From contig JAFKEW010000049.1 of NCBI GenBank assembly GCA_017308375.1, positions 1-64,000 of the forward strand: a DNA stretch of 64,000 bases, given 5' to 3'. Position 1 is the stretch's first letter. The number at the start of each line of letters is the position of its first letter. The DNA is from Alphaproteobacteria bacterium (GTDB taxonomy: Bacteria; Pseudomonadota; Alphaproteobacteria; Micropepsales; Micropepsaceae). The notes under the pieces are model-generated. The model saw only the letters and a program-made list of their open reading frames with translations. It was not told the origin of the DNA and ran no database searches. The translations under genes were made by a program, and so were the position numbers. Shown here one piece after another: positions 1-8,770 of this stretch.

Positions 1-984
1 GTGCTGGATCAGGTGTGGGCGGCGGGCATCCGCCATTTCGACACCGCCTCGCTGGCCGAGATCGAACTGGTGCGGGGGCGTTTTCCCGAAGCCAAATGCC
101 ATTTCATGGCGCCGGTGCGCCTTCCCGGCGCGGCCAAAGCAGCGTTTGAAAAACATGGCGTGCGCGACTTCGTGGTCGATTGCGACGATATGCTGGAGTC
201 CCTGCTGGCGGAAACCGGCGGCGGGCCCAATTTGCGCGTCTTCGTGCGCATCGCCACCCCGCTTGGCGGCGCGGTGCTGGAGCTTTCGAGCAAGTTCGGC
301 ACCACGCCGGACGATGCGGCGCGGCTTCTGAAGCGGGTGGTGGAGGCCGGCGCGCAGCCGGCGCTGACCTTCCACGTCGGTTCCCAGTGCCTGTCGCCCT
401 TTTCCTATGCCCAGGCGGTGGAAATGGCGCGGCGCACGGCGGCGCAAGCCGGCGTGACCATCGCGGCGCTGGACATCGGCGGCGGCTTTCCCGGCCCCTA
501 CCCCGGCAACGACGTGCCGCCCTATCACTGGTATTTCGACACCATCCGCGAGGCGCTGGACACCCTGCCGGGCAAGGACCGGCTGACTGTGATGTGCGAA
601 CCGGGGCGCGCGCTGATCGCCGAAGGCATGTCGCTCGTCACGCTCGCGACGCTGCGCAAGGACCACAGCCTGTACATCAATGACGGGGTTTACGGCAGTT
701 TCGACGAGCTGACCCTGCCGGGCTGGACCGCCGATTACGCGATGCGGCCCCTGACCGTGGACAAACGCGGCCGGGTGCGGCCACGGTTGGGCACGCTGAA
801 CGCCTTCCGTGTCTACGGCCCGACCTGCGACACGCTGGACGTGCTGCCGCGCCCGCTGATGCTGCCCGATACCATTGTCGCGGGCGATTACATCGTGTTC
901 CACGACATCGGCGCCTATTCGGTGGCGGTGAGGACCGATTTCAACGGCTTCTTCCCCGACCGCTGGGCGATTGCGGGAAAATAG
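1..984 (+). CDS. Type III PLP-dependent ornithine/lysine/diaminopimelate-type decarboxylase, 5'-truncated by window edge
   Basis: The visible 327 residues match the C-terminal part of alanine-racemase-fold (group IV) basic amino-acid decarboxylases, probably an ornithine decarboxylase that makes putrescine. Visible family motifs are FHVGSQ (about 124-129), DIGGGFPG (159-166), the phosphate-binding CEPGRA (about 199-204), YGPTCDTLDVL (about 273-283) with the inter-subunit active-site Cys, and DIGAYS near the C-terminus. The family is about 375-400 residues long, and the PLP-binding Lys lies in the first 60, which are missing here. The GTG at base 1 is therefore not the true start and the gene begins upstream of the window. 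Substrate (ornithine or lysine) cannot be fixed from what is visible. Confidence 0.9.
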   Translation: MLDQVWAAGIRHFDTASLAEIELVRGRFPEAKCHFMAPVRLPGAAKAAFEKHGVRDFVVDCDDMLESLLAETGGGPNLRVFVRIATPLGGAVLELSSKFGTTPDDAARLLKRVVEAGAQPALTFHVGSQCLSPFSYAQAVEMARRTAAQAGVTIAALDIGGGFPGPYPGNDVPPYHWYFDTIREALDTLPGKDRLTVMCEPGRALIAEGMSLVTLATLRKDHSLYINDGVYGSFDELTLPGWTADYAMRPLTVDKRGRVRPRLGTLNAFRVYGPTCDTLDVLPRPLMLPDTIVAGDYIVFHDIGAYSVAVRTDFNGFFPDRWAIAGK

Positions 985-1151
985 CCGCCTGCATGGGCTG
1001 CGCACCCTGTCCACTTTCATTACAATTACACGGATGTCAGTGCCATTTTAACGAAAAATTTACAGACTTTCCGCGGCCTGGCGCTATCCTTGCAATAGTA
1101 TTTCACAACAGGGTCGGCTGAACGGCCCATATGTGGGTAATGGAGCTTTCA

Positions 1152-1925
1152 ATGTCCTTCCGGGCACACCGTTTTGCGGGCGCCGCACTTGTTGCCGCCA
1201 TTCTCGCCGCGTTCGCACCACAACAGGCTTCCGCCGACGCGCTGCACGGGAGCTGCGTTCTGTCCACGGCCGCCTGCGCCGACAATGGCCAGATCACGCC
1301 GACGCCGGACACCTCCCCCGATTTCTCGTTCTGGAAGGCTGGCGGCTCGACCCCGGCCGCGCAGCAGCACTTCCTGATGGCCGTTTTGATCCCGAACAGT
1401 GTGATGGGCGCCGGTGCGGAAAGCTTCACCATCAACGGGACCTATACCGGCCTGTCGTCGGTGCCGAGCGCGCTGCACAGCAGCACGGCCTGGACCAGCG
1501 GCTTTCTCGACAGCTATCTCGGCATTGCCGCCCAGCCGAACAACCCGATCGGCGCCTGGCTGCCGCTGACGCAGGCGCTGCAACTGGCACAGCCCTATGC
1601 CCCGCTGGCCACCGGGTTCTATGTCTACACACTCGATTTCGGCACCGTGACCTTCGGCGGTACGACCAACCCGATTTTCACCACCGCATTCGATTTCCCG
1701 ACCGGCACGGTGATCACCGCGTTCAGCTATTCCTCCGTCTGCACGAAGTACGGCAAGGACGGCAAATGCAAGAAGTACGAGAGCAACTGGACCGCCACCG
1801 CGAACAGCGCGGCGCTGCAGATCACCGGGAACAAGACCGGCGTGCCGGAACCGATGACACTGGCGCTTCTGGGTGCGGGGCTTGGCGGCATCGGCCTGAT
1901 GCGCCGCAAGCGCAAGGCGGCCTGA
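1152..1925 (+). CDS. Secreted PEP-CTERM sorting-domain protein
   Basis: This 257-residue protein begins with a signal peptide (hydrophobic stretch about 10-25, cleavage near QASA-DA). It ends with a PEP-CTERM tripartite signal: VPEP, a glycine/leucine-rich transmembrane stretch and an RRKRK basic tail. Proteins of this type are exported, processed by exosortase and end up at the cell surface or in exopolysaccharide; no exosortase is in the window. ATG 1152 is preferred over ATG 1131 or 1140 because GGAG at 1142-1145 lies 6 bases upstream and the protein then starts right before the signal peptide. The body is low in recognisable motifs, so its specific role is unknown. A strong terminator follows at 1955-1987. 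Confidence 0.8.
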   Translation: MSFRAHRFAGAALVAAILAAFAPQQASADALHGSCVLSTAACADNGQITPTPDTSPDFSFWKAGGSTPAAQQHFLMAVLIPNSVMGAGAESFTINGTYTGLSSVPSALHSSTAWTSGFLDSYLGIAAQPNNPIGAWLPLTQALQLAQPYAPLATGFYVYTLDFGTVTFGGTTNPIFTTAFDFPTGTVITAFSYSSVCTKYGKDGKCKKYESNWTATANSAALQITGNKTGVPEPMTLALLGAGLGGIGLMRRKRKAA

Positions 1926-1954
1926 AGCCGAACCGAACAAACGTAAGCAAACAG

Positions 1955-1987
1955 ACCGGCGGCCATGAAGGCCGCCGGTTTTGTTTT
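1955..1987 (+). terminator. Rho-independent terminator after PEP-CTERM gene
   Basis: A perfect 10-bp stem (1955-1964 with 1970-1979), a 5-base loop and the T-rich run TTTTGTTTT follow 29 bases after the stop codon at 1925. Confidence 0.9.
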
Positions 1988-2093
1988 GGCCAGCTTTGTT
2001 TCGGGATGCCGATAGAGACAAAGCGACGGTTTCACCCCACCAATCCTTAACCGCGCCGGGCCCAGTGTGCGGCGAGGTTTGGGGGATGGGACG

Positions 2094-2450
2094 ATGCGAA
2101 CCGACAATACGGGGCCGGACGAGTACGACCTGATCGCCGCCGCGCGCGAAAAGCGCCGCACCGATTGGGCGGGTGATCTGGCGGCGTTTCTCGACCTGCC
2201 GCCGGTGCTGGCCCGGCACATTGTGCATGAGCCGACGGGCGAGGCGCTGGCCATCACCTGCAAGGCGGCCTATCTCGGCCGGGCAGCGTTTTCCGTACTG
2301 ACGGTGCTGGCGGCCCGCGAGGAGATGCTGTCCATCCATGCGCTTTATGCCCGGCTGGACCAGTTCGAGGCCGTAGGGCGCGCCGAGGCGATCGACACCT
2401 TGAACCTGTGGCGTGAACAGGGCGCCCTGCCGGGGCTGGCCGCGGCCTGA
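2094..2450 (+). CDS. Small conserved hypothetical protein (possible DUF2336-like fragment)
   Basis: A 118-residue, mostly helical soluble protein with no signal peptide or membrane segment. ATG 2094 is chosen over an upstream GTG at 2067 because a GGGGGA-type ribosome binding site at 2081-2086 sits 7 bases before it. The stretch around residues 40-62 (ARHIVHEPTGEALAITCKA) and the repeated alanine/leucine helices recall the HEAT-like DUF2336 proteins common in alphaproteobacteria, but the resemblance is weak and it is much shorter than those. No operon partner is evident: a terminator lies upstream and a repeat element downstream. Function unknown. Confidence 0.6.
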   Translation: MRTDNTGPDEYDLIAAAREKRRTDWAGDLAAFLDLPPVLARHIVHEPTGEALAITCKAAYLGRAAFSVLTVLAAREEMLSIHALYARLDQFEAVGRAEAIDTLNLWREQGALPGLAAA

Positions 2451-2462
2451 AACTTTTCAAGA

Positions 2463-2572
2463 CTGGAGCGGTTCGAGGAAAAGTGTGCAGCGGTTTTCCG
2501 CACCGAACCGCGACAAGGCAAAGAACGAGAATATTTTCGTGATTCGACGAAGCACGAAAATGTTCTAGAGCT
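2463..2572 (+). repeat. Dispersed intergenic repeat, copy 1
   Basis: About 110 bases that reappear, reverse-complemented, at 15694-15795. Shared landmarks in order are GAAAAGTGTGCAG, GGTTTTCYGCACC, GAACCGCGACAA, GAACGAGA and CGAAAATGYTCT. Shorter copies of the GAAAAGTGTGMAGCGGTT core occur near 25325 and 27672. It contains internal dyads (for example the CGGTT...AACCG pairing) and sits between two genes; it codes for nothing I recognise. Confidence 0.75.
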
Positions 2573-2622
2573 TTGGCGCCAGAAGGGCTTGAGTATCCCC
2601 AAACATAATAACGGGGAGCGCC

Positions 2623-3465
2623 ATGGCCTATGACGGATATCAGCATTTACGCATCGCAAAAGACGGGCGGATCGTCACCGCGACGATCGACAATCCGCCG
2701 ATCAACCTGATCACGCTGGCGCTTTACGGCGAACTGGCGCGGCTTTCCGAAGAGCTGGAAGCCGACAGGGACGCGCTGGTCTTCGTGCTGAAAAGCGCGA
2801 ACCCGGATTTCTTCCTGGCCCATTTCGACGTCGAAGCGATTCTGGATTTTCCCACCGATCAGCCCGCGACGCGCGAGGCTTCCGCCCGCAACGATTATCA
2901 TGCGATGTGCGAACGCTTCCGCACCATGGACAAGCTGACCATCGCCCAGATCGAGGGCCGCGTGGGCGGTGGCGGCTCCGAACTTTCCATGGCGTTCGAC
3001 ATGCGCTTCGGCGTTATCGGCAAGACCATCATCAACCAGATGGAGGTGCCGATCGGCATTCTGCCCGGCGGCACCGGTACACAGCGCCTGCCGCGCCTGA
3101 TCGGGCGGGACCGCGCACTGGAGGTGATATTGGGCGGCATCGATCTGGACGCGGAAACCGCCGAACGCTGGGGCTACCTCACCCGCGCCTTTGCCCGCGA
3201 CCAAATCGGGCCTTATGTGGCGCGGCTGGCCGCCCGCGTCGCATCGTTCCCCGCACCGGCGGTGCGGCTGGCCAAACAGGCGGTGAATGCAGCGGGCGAG
3301 ATGCCGCTTGCCGAAGGCCTCGGCGAAGAAAGCTATCTGTTTCAGTGCCTGTTGCGCACGGAAGAAGCGCAAAGCGCGATGAAACGCTTTCTGGCACTGG
3401 GCGGACAGACCCGCGAGGGCGAACTGCATGTCGCCGATCTGAGCGAAAAAGTGGCGAAGGGGTGA
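2623..3465 (+). CDS. Enoyl-CoA hydratase/isomerase (crotonase) family protein
   Basis: A 280-residue crotonase-fold enzyme that would act on an acyl-CoA in the cytoplasm. The oxyanion-hole/CoA region GGGGSEL (about 116-122) and the motif ILPGGTGTQRLPRLIG (about 145-160) are clear. Both acid/base glutamates of classical enoyl-CoA hydratase are present by position: E120 (GGGGSE) and E141 (NQME), which supports hydration rather than a degenerate activity. Start ATG 2623 has GGGGAG at 2613-2618. The gene stands alone with a repeat element upstream; no fatty-acid oxidation partners are adjacent, so the substrate is unknown. Confidence 0.9.
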   Translation: MAYDGYQHLRIAKDGRIVTATIDNPPINLITLALYGELARLSEELEADRDALVFVLKSANPDFFLAHFDVEAILDFPTDQPATREASARNDYHAMCERFRTMDKLTIAQIEGRVGGGGSELSMAFDMRFGVIGKTIINQMEVPIGILPGGTGTQRLPRLIGRDRALEVILGGIDLDAETAERWGYLTRAFARDQIGPYVARLAARVASFPAPAVRLAKQAVNAAGEMPLAEGLGEESYLFQCLLRTEEAQSAMKRFLALGGQTREGELHVADLSEKVAKG

Positions 3466-3559
3466 TTACACCTCTATCTGAATCCGCTCAGGCCTTGAAT
3501 ATTCCGGTATATCGTATTCAGATTGCCCAACAGAACAGGCGACACCGGGGGGCGAGCCT

Positions 3560-5416
3560 TTGCGCATTCTTCTTTTTCTGCTGGCAGGGCTGGCGGCAAC
3601 CGTAGCCCACGCGGCACAGATGGATTCTTCTTCCGCTGTTTCGTCGCCGCTGGAAATCGTTCATCAGTACACGGACTACGAGGTAGCGCCCGACGGCAGT
3701 TACAGCCAGGCAAGCGAAACGGCCTATCGCATCCTGAACGATCAGGGCCGCAAGGCAATGCAGCAGGTGACACTGTCCTACACCAATGGTTATCAGGTCA
3801 TCACGGGGCAACATTCCTATACCTTGAAAGCCGACGGGCGCCGCATCGATGTCGACCCCAACAGCATTCTATTCGGCTATGGTGCGACCACGACGCCCGG
3901 CTTCGAAGATGTGCACACGGTGACGATCATCTTCCCCAATCTGGAAGTGGGCGATCAGGCTGTGCTTGCCACAGCCACACGGCAGGTCGTGCCCTGGTTT
4001 GCGGGCCAGTTCGCATACGACGCAGTTTACACACCCGACATAAAGATCGATGACGTACGCCTGACGCTAACCGCGCCACGCAAGGATTTACCTCTTTCAA
4101 TAGATACATTTGGTGTGCAGGGCGGATTACGCGCAAGCAAGAACGGAAAATCACTTTGGGTCTGGACCTATCATAACGACACGCCACAGAAGCCGGAGCC
4201 ATTGGCTACGGAGGACCCGGGCCGGATCGCCCATGTTTCGATCAGCACGTTCACCAACTATGCCGACATCGCCAAGCTTTATGCCGATCTGGTGAAAGGC
4301 AAGGCCGATGTTACGGTGGAAATCCGCGCCCTGGCCAACAAGCTGACCGAGAACGTTTCAGACCGGCGTGAACAGGCCCGCATCCTGCACGATTGGGTTG
4401 CGACGCACATCGCCTATGTTGCGATCGTGCTCGGCGCAGGCGGATTCGTGCCGCACAGTGCGGCCCATGTGCTGGAGGTGAAATACGGTGATTGCAAAGA
4501 CCATGTCATGCTTCTGGAGGCATTGCTCAAGGCTAAGGGAATTGCGAGCACACCGGCCCTGATCAACACTGCGGCCATGTTCAAACTGCCCGCCACGGCA
4601 ACGCCGTTCGTGTTCAACCATATGATCACCTATATTCCGGAATTTAATCTTTTCACCGACTCGACCGCCCGCTTTGCGCCTTTCGGAATATTGCCGCCGG
4701 AGGATTCCGGTAAACCCGTCGTGCTGATCGCGAGCGGAGAGACACCGCGAACGCCCGTGGCGACTGCCAACGACAACCGTATCGCATTCACGGAAACCAT
4801 CCACGTACACGGCAATGGCGACGCAGACGGGGAAACCGAAATCCGCGCCCACGGGCAAGCCGCGATCGCGATACGCCAATTGATCAACGCCCTGCCGGTT
4901 CAGGCGGAGGAGACGTATTTTCAACGCATGCTCGGCCCCGGCGCCACCGGCAGCTTCGATCGCAGCGATATCAATGCGTTGAATGCGGATTACAATTTCA
5001 AGGTCCGTTACGCGATTCCCGGCTACGCCAATCAAACGGGGACAGGCGCGCTGCCCGCGGCGCTCGGCTACAAACCGGTCACAATCAGCGAAACGATAGG
5101 CGGTACGCTCCCCGACCGGCGAACACGCGACTATGTCTGCGGCAACATTGCGATGACGGACGATGTGACCGTAACCCTTCCCGCGAAAATGAAAATTACG
5201 TCTGTTCCAGACCGCATCAACCGCACCGCTCAAGGCTTACATCTGCAAATGATCAGCACCCTGCAATCCGGCAACCGGATCCATGAACAGGTTTCCCTGC
5301 GAGCGGAGAACCCCACCGGAGTTTGCAGTGCGGAAAGCTTCAACACGACCCGCACAAAGCTGATGCAAATGCTTGGCGATCTGCGGAATCAGATTCTCTA
5401 TAAGTGGAGCAACTGA
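3560..5416 (+). CDS. Secreted DUF3857 / transglutaminase-like domain protein
   Basis: A 618-residue exported protein. It has a signal peptide (residues 1-19, cleavage after AHAA), a DUF3857 beta-rich domain (about 35-230), a transglutaminase-like core (about 265-375) and a C-terminal beta domain. The cysteine-protease-like triad is visible: C312 in KYGDCKDH, H354 in VFNHMI and D367 in LFTDST. TTG 3560 is used as start because a GGGGGGCGAG ribosome binding site precedes it and the next Met (residue 21) would remove the signal peptide. It ends 2 bases before the proposed GTG start of the TonB-domain gene, so the two are probably co-translated. Such proteins are periplasmic and their substrates are not established. 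Confidence 0.88.
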   Translation: MRILLFLLAGLAATVAHAAQMDSSSAVSSPLEIVHQYTDYEVAPDGSYSQASETAYRILNDQGRKAMQQVTLSYTNGYQVITGQHSYTLKADGRRIDVDPNSILFGYGATTTPGFEDVHTVTIIFPNLEVGDQAVLATATRQVVPWFAGQFAYDAVYTPDIKIDDVRLTLTAPRKDLPLSIDTFGVQGGLRASKNGKSLWVWTYHNDTPQKPEPLATEDPGRIAHVSISTFTNYADIAKLYADLVKGKADVTVEIRALANKLTENVSDRREQARILHDWVATHIAYVAIVLGAGGFVPHSAAHVLEVKYGDCKDHVMLLEALLKAKGIASTPALINTAAMFKLPATATPFVFNHMITYIPEFNLFTDSTARFAPFGILPPEDSGKPVVLIASGETPRTPVATANDNRIAFTETIHVHGNGDADGETEIRAHGQAAIAIRQLINALPVQAEETYFQRMLGPGATGSFDRSDINALNADYNFKVRYAIPGYANQTGTGALPAALGYKPVTISETIGGTLPDRRTRDYVCGNIAMTDDVTVTLPAKMKITSVPDRINRTAQGLHLQMISTLQSGNRIHEQVSLRAENPTGVCSAESFNTTRTKLMQMLGDLRNQILYKWSN

Positions 5417-5418
5417 CA

Positions 5419-6144
5419 GTGAAGCCGCACCTCTCATGCCTTGCGCTTGTAATGGCGATGGCAGCTGCTGCGCCTGCGTTCGCGCAGATGGATTCCCATA
5501 GCAACCACGCACCAGCTGCGGTGCCATCGGATCCGCAGCCTGAATCGCAAATCATCACCCCGCCGACGCCCAGCAACGAACACCATGTCTTCATCTATCC
5601 GCCCCTGTCGCGTGCGTTGGGCGAGGAAGGCACAACAATCCTGAGCTTCGTCGTCAATGCCGATGGGACGGTCAGCGATGCAAGAGTGGCCCGGTCGAGC
5701 GGATCGCTCAGACTGGATGCCATCGCCGCTGAGGAAGTGACCAGAAGTTGGCGCTATCATCCCGCCACAAAAGCGGGCACACCCGTTGCCACACGTTTCG
5801 AGGCCGCTGTCGCCTTCTCGCTTGGCAAAAGAACCGATAATTGGACATACTTCCCCATGACGGAGGCGGACTTTCCGCCCGGTGCCTACGCCAGCGGTGA
5901 AGCGGGTGCGACGTCCTTCCTGATATCGACGGATCAGAATGGAAAGGTGCTGTCAGGCATGCTTTGGCAGTCGAGCGGTTATGCCGATCTGGACGCCGCC
6001 GCAAAAGCCAGACTCTTCACGCAGCAATTCCCGGCGCAGAAAGGCGACAGCAAGACAGCCTTCATGGTATACGTGGTGTTCACTTGGCCTGAGCATGGGC
6101 CTGAGCATGGGTTCGCACCGGCTGCCTCCGGCGCTGCAAATTGA
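5419..6144 (+). CDS. Periplasmic protein with two tandem TonB C-terminal-like domains
   Basis: A 241-residue protein with a cleavable signal peptide (cleavage near AFAQ, residue 23). The first TonB-C domain spans about 58-135, with the typical PPLSRALGEEGT, VNADGTV and SSGSLRLD pattern. A second, more diverged one spans about 150-224 (GATSFLISTDQNG, QSSGYADLDAAA). There is no N-terminal anchor plus proline-rich linker as in classical TonB, so it is unlikely to be the ExbBD-coupled energy transducer. GTG 5419 is preferred: GTGGAG at 5404-5409 is its ribosome binding site and lies inside the end of the preceding gene. It overlaps nothing else and faces prfC tail-to-tail 4 bases away. Confidence 0.8.
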   Translation: MKPHLSCLALVMAMAAAAPAFAQMDSHSNHAPAAVPSDPQPESQIITPPTPSNEHHVFIYPPLSRALGEEGTTILSFVVNADGTVSDARVARSSGSLRLDAIAAEEVTRSWRYHPATKAGTPVATRFEAAVAFSLGKRTDNWTYFPMTEADFPPGAYASGEAGATSFLISTDQNGKVLSGMLWQSSGYADLDAAAKARLFTQQFPAQKGDSKTAFMVYVVFTWPEHGPEHGFAPAASGAAN

Positions 6145-6148
6145 ACAG

Positions 6149-7741
6149 CTAGCTTTCCGCCTGAACTTCGGTGCGTTCGCGGGTTTTGGCGAAGCGGATT
6201 TCAGGAAACTTCTCCGCCGCGTAGCCCAGTTCCCATGTGCTTTTGGCGAGAAAGACCGGGGCGCCGTCACGATCCTTAGCCATCTGGCCGCGATGGACGG
6301 TATAGAACTTCTCCAGCTCCGCATCGGTGCCGCTGATCCAGCGTGCCGTATCGTAAGGCGATGGTTCAAGCGTGGCATCGAGGCCGTATTCGGCATTGAG
6401 GCGCGCCTTCAGCACGTCGAGCTGCAGCGCCCCCACCACGCCGACGATCCAGTTGGCGCCGATCATCGGCTTGAACACCTGGGTCACCCCCTCCTCCGCC
6501 AGGCTTTCCAGCGCGCGGGTCAGATGTTTCTGCTTCATCGGATCGGCAAGGCGCACGCGGCGCAGGATTTCCGGCGCGAAGTTCGGAATGCCGGTGAACA
6601 GGATCTGCCCCGATTCCGACAGCGTATCGCCGACACGCAACACGCCGTGATTGGGAATGCCGATGATGTCGCCCGGAAACGCTTCATCCACCGTTTCGCG
6701 TTCGCGGGCGAAAAACAGGATCGGGTTGTGGATGCCGATGGATTTGCCGGTGCCGGATTGCTTCAGCTTCATGCCGCGGCGGAAACGGCCCGAGGCAAGG
6801 CGAAGGAACGCGACCCGGTCGCGATGATTGGGGTCCATGTTCGCCTGCACCTTGAAGACGAAACCGCTGACGTCATCCTCCCCCGGCGAAACGGTGCGGC
6901 CCTGCGCGGCCTGTTCACGCGGGGCCGGTGCATGGGCGGCAAGCCCTTCGATCAGCGCGCGGACGCCGAAATTCTTCAGGGCCGAGCCGAAGAACACCGG
7001 GCTTAAATGGCCTTCGCGGTAATGGGCGGCATCGAAGGCGGGATAGCCGCCATGGGCAAGGGCCGATTCCTCTTCCAGCGCGGCCAGCACACCCTCCGGC
7101 AGGCGGGCGGAAAGTGCGGCGTGCGCAACGACCTCATCGCCGCCGAACAGCGCGAATTGATCCGTATAAAGATCAAGCACGCCGTGGAAATTGAGCCCCA
7201 TGCCGGCGGGCCAGTTCATCGGCGCGCATTCGAGCTGAAGCTGATCGGCGATTTCATCCAGCAGCGAAAAGGGATCGCGCGCTTCACGATCCATCTTGTT
7301 GATGAAGGTCATGATCGGGATGTCGCGCAGGCGGCAAACCTCGAACAGTTTGCGGGTCTGCGCCTCAATCCCCTTGGCGGCGTCGATCACCATCACCGCG
7401 GAATCGGCCGCGGTCAGCGTGCGATAGGTATCTTCCGAAAAATCCTCATGCCCCGGCGTGTCGAGCAGATTGAAAATGGCGCCGCCATATTCGAACGTCA
7501 TCACCGCGCTCGTGACCGAGATGCCGCGTTCCTGTTCGATCTTCATCCAGTCGGAACGCGCACGCCGGGCCTCGCCACGCGCTTTCACCTGGCCGGCGGC
7601 ACGGATTGCGCCCCCCATCAGCAGCAGATGTTCCGTCAGCGTGGTTTTGCCCGCGTCCGGGTGCGAGATGATCGCGAAGGTACGGCGCTTCGCGGCCTCG
7701 GCAGCGGGGGTGGTGTGGGTCGGGGCGGACGGGGTGTGCAT
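6149..7741 (-). CDS. prfC: Peptide chain release factor 3
   Basis: RF3 is the translational GTPase that removes RF1/RF2 from the ribosome after termination. From ATG 7741 the protein is 530 residues, close to the family length of about 527. GTPase motifs are present: P-loop SHPDAGKT (26-33), DTPGH (94-98) and NKMD (148-151). The diagnostic RF3 N-terminus KRRTFAIISHPDAGKTT is intact. An in-frame TTG at 7780 would add 13 proline-rich residues and is less likely; neither start has a convincing ribosome binding site. The gene stands between a convergent TonB-domain gene and a toxin-antitoxin-like pair on the same strand. Confidence 0.95.
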   Translation of the reverse strand: MHTPSAPTHTTPAAEAAKRRTFAIISHPDAGKTTLTEHLLLMGGAIRAAGQVKARGEARRARSDWMKIEQERGISVTSAVMTFEYGGAIFNLLDTPGHEDFSEDTYRTLTAADSAVMVIDAAKGIEAQTRKLFEVCRLRDIPIMTFINKMDREARDPFSLLDEIADQLQLECAPMNWPAGMGLNFHGVLDLYTDQFALFGGDEVVAHAALSARLPEGVLAALEEESALAHGGYPAFDAAHYREGHLSPVFFGSALKNFGVRALIEGLAAHAPAPREQAAQGRTVSPGEDDVSGFVFKVQANMDPNHRDRVAFLRLASGRFRRGMKLKQSGTGKSIGIHNPILFFARERETVDEAFPGDIIGIPNHGVLRVGDTLSESGQILFTGIPNFAPEILRRVRLADPMKQKHLTRALESLAEEGVTQVFKPMIGANWIVGVVGALQLDVLKARLNAEYGLDATLEPSPYDTARWISGTDAELEKFYTVHRGQMAKDRDGAPVFLAKSTWELGYAAEKFPEIRFAKTRERTEVQAES

Positions 7742-7808
7742 CAGGCGGCGGGGGATAGCAGGGCCATCCGGCAACGGCAAGCCTGCCAGGCCCAGCCCAC
7801 CATCCGGG

Positions 7809-8171
7809 TCAAGGATAGGTCAATGCGCGGCTGCGGAAGCGGTTCTCCTCGACAACAAGATACTGCCCAAACAATCCATCGCCATAGTGGCTTATCGCAG
7901 CGGCCAGCCTCTCCCTTTTGAGATTGCGGTCCCGCGAACGCATTCTGATCAGGACAATACCGGGTATCGCACTTCGCTGTTCCCGAAAAGCCAGTTCACC
8001 GAAATCGAGATCCTCTGTCAGAAGCAGCCGGTTATCCAGGATGGCGGTTGTGAGGACGTCGCTGTCACCCGATCCGCGCATATTCTCGAGCGCGAAAATC
8101 ACATCATGCTGCATCTGGCGAAGCGCCTGAACCAGATAGGGACTTACGCATTCATCCGCGAGCCAACGCAT
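7809..8171 (-). CDS. DUF5615 PIN-like protein, putative toxin
   Basis: A 120-residue PIN-like domain protein of the DUF5615 family. The N-terminus MRWLADECVSP carries the conserved acidic residue D6, and ALENMRGSGDSDVL, LTEDLDFGEL and IPGIVLIRM are the further family blocks with conserved Asp/Glu residues expected in a metal-dependent nuclease fold. It starts 2 bases after the stop of the DUF433 gene, the usual antitoxin-toxin arrangement for this pair. I infer that it is the RNase-like toxin; activity has not been tested for most members. Confidence 0.85.
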   Translation of the reverse strand: MRWLADECVSPYLVQALRQMQHDVIFALENMRGSGDSDVLTTAILDNRLLLTEDLDFGELAFREQRSAIPGIVLIRMRSRDRNLKRERLAAAISHYGDGLFGQYLVVEENRFRSRALTYP

Positions 8172-8173
8172 CT

Positions 8174-8395
8174 TCAGCTGTAGATCAACTCTTCATCGCG
8201 AATGTAATCCGCTGCAAACGCCTGGGCCGCGTGAATATCTTCCCGAACCAGATGCGGATGATCCTCGAAAATTTCCTCGAAGGTCATCCCCTCACCCAGC
8301 TTTCTGAGGATCATATCGACTGGAATACGCGTACCCTTGATCACGGGTTTTCCGCCCATGATTTCCGGATTGATTTCAATGCGCGCATGTTTCAT
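8174..8395 (-). CDS. DUF433 protein, putative antitoxin of the DUF5615 pair
   Basis: A 73-residue DUF433 protein with the family hallmarks INPEIMGGKPVIKGTRIPV (residues 8-26) and FEEIFEDHPHL (39-49), a compact helix-turn-helix-like domain. It lies first in a two-gene unit with the DUF5615 PIN-like gene 2 bases downstream. GGAG sits 7 bases before the ATG at 8395. By family context it is the antitoxin and probably autoregulates the pair by binding its own promoter; no clear operator palindrome is visible upstream. Confidence 0.85.
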   Translation of the reverse strand: MKHARIEINPEIMGGKPVIKGTRIPVDMILRKLGEGMTFEEIFEDHPHLVREDIHAAQAFAADYIRDEELIYS

Positions 8396-8434
8396 GGCGA
8401 TCTCCTGCCGCCATCATATCACAGGCGTGTCTTT

Positions 8435-8770
8435 TCACACCACCGGCTCGTCCACAAAGGTGCGGCCTTCGCGGTCTTCGATTTCGACGATCCAGAGATC
8501 GGGATCGAATTTGCGCTGCTTTTCGAAATAGACGTTTGCCGCCTCTTCGTCGGCGCTTTCGCCCAATGGCCGCATCCAGGCCAGTTCGCCATCGCCGCGG
8601 CGCACCTGGTTGAGCACGAAACAGGTGCCGTCCAGCCGCGCGATTTTGAGGAAGACGGCACCCGCCTCCTCCGCCCCCTTTTTGACCACATAAGCATGCG
8701 CGCCCGCCACCTCCACCCGGCGGATCAGCGCGCGCACGAAGATACCGGCCTTGAGACGGGGGCGCATCAC
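8435..8770 (-). CDS. DUF1491 family protein
   Basis: A 111-residue protein matching the alphaproteobacterial DUF1491 family from end to end. Hallmarks are [14 protein letters not shown] near the N-terminus, [23 protein letters not shown] (residues 26-48), and [16 protein letters not shown] near the C-terminus. It has no signal peptide or membrane segment. Its start overlaps the stop of the upstream DUF4336 gene by 4 bases, indicating translational coupling. No biochemical function is established for the family. Confidence 0.85.
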   Translation of the reverse strand: MMRPRLKAGIFVRALIRRVEVAGAHAYVVKKGAEEAGAVFLKIARLDGTCFVLNQVRRGDGELAWMRPLGESADEEAANVYFEKQRKFDPDLWIVEIEDREGRTFVDEPVV

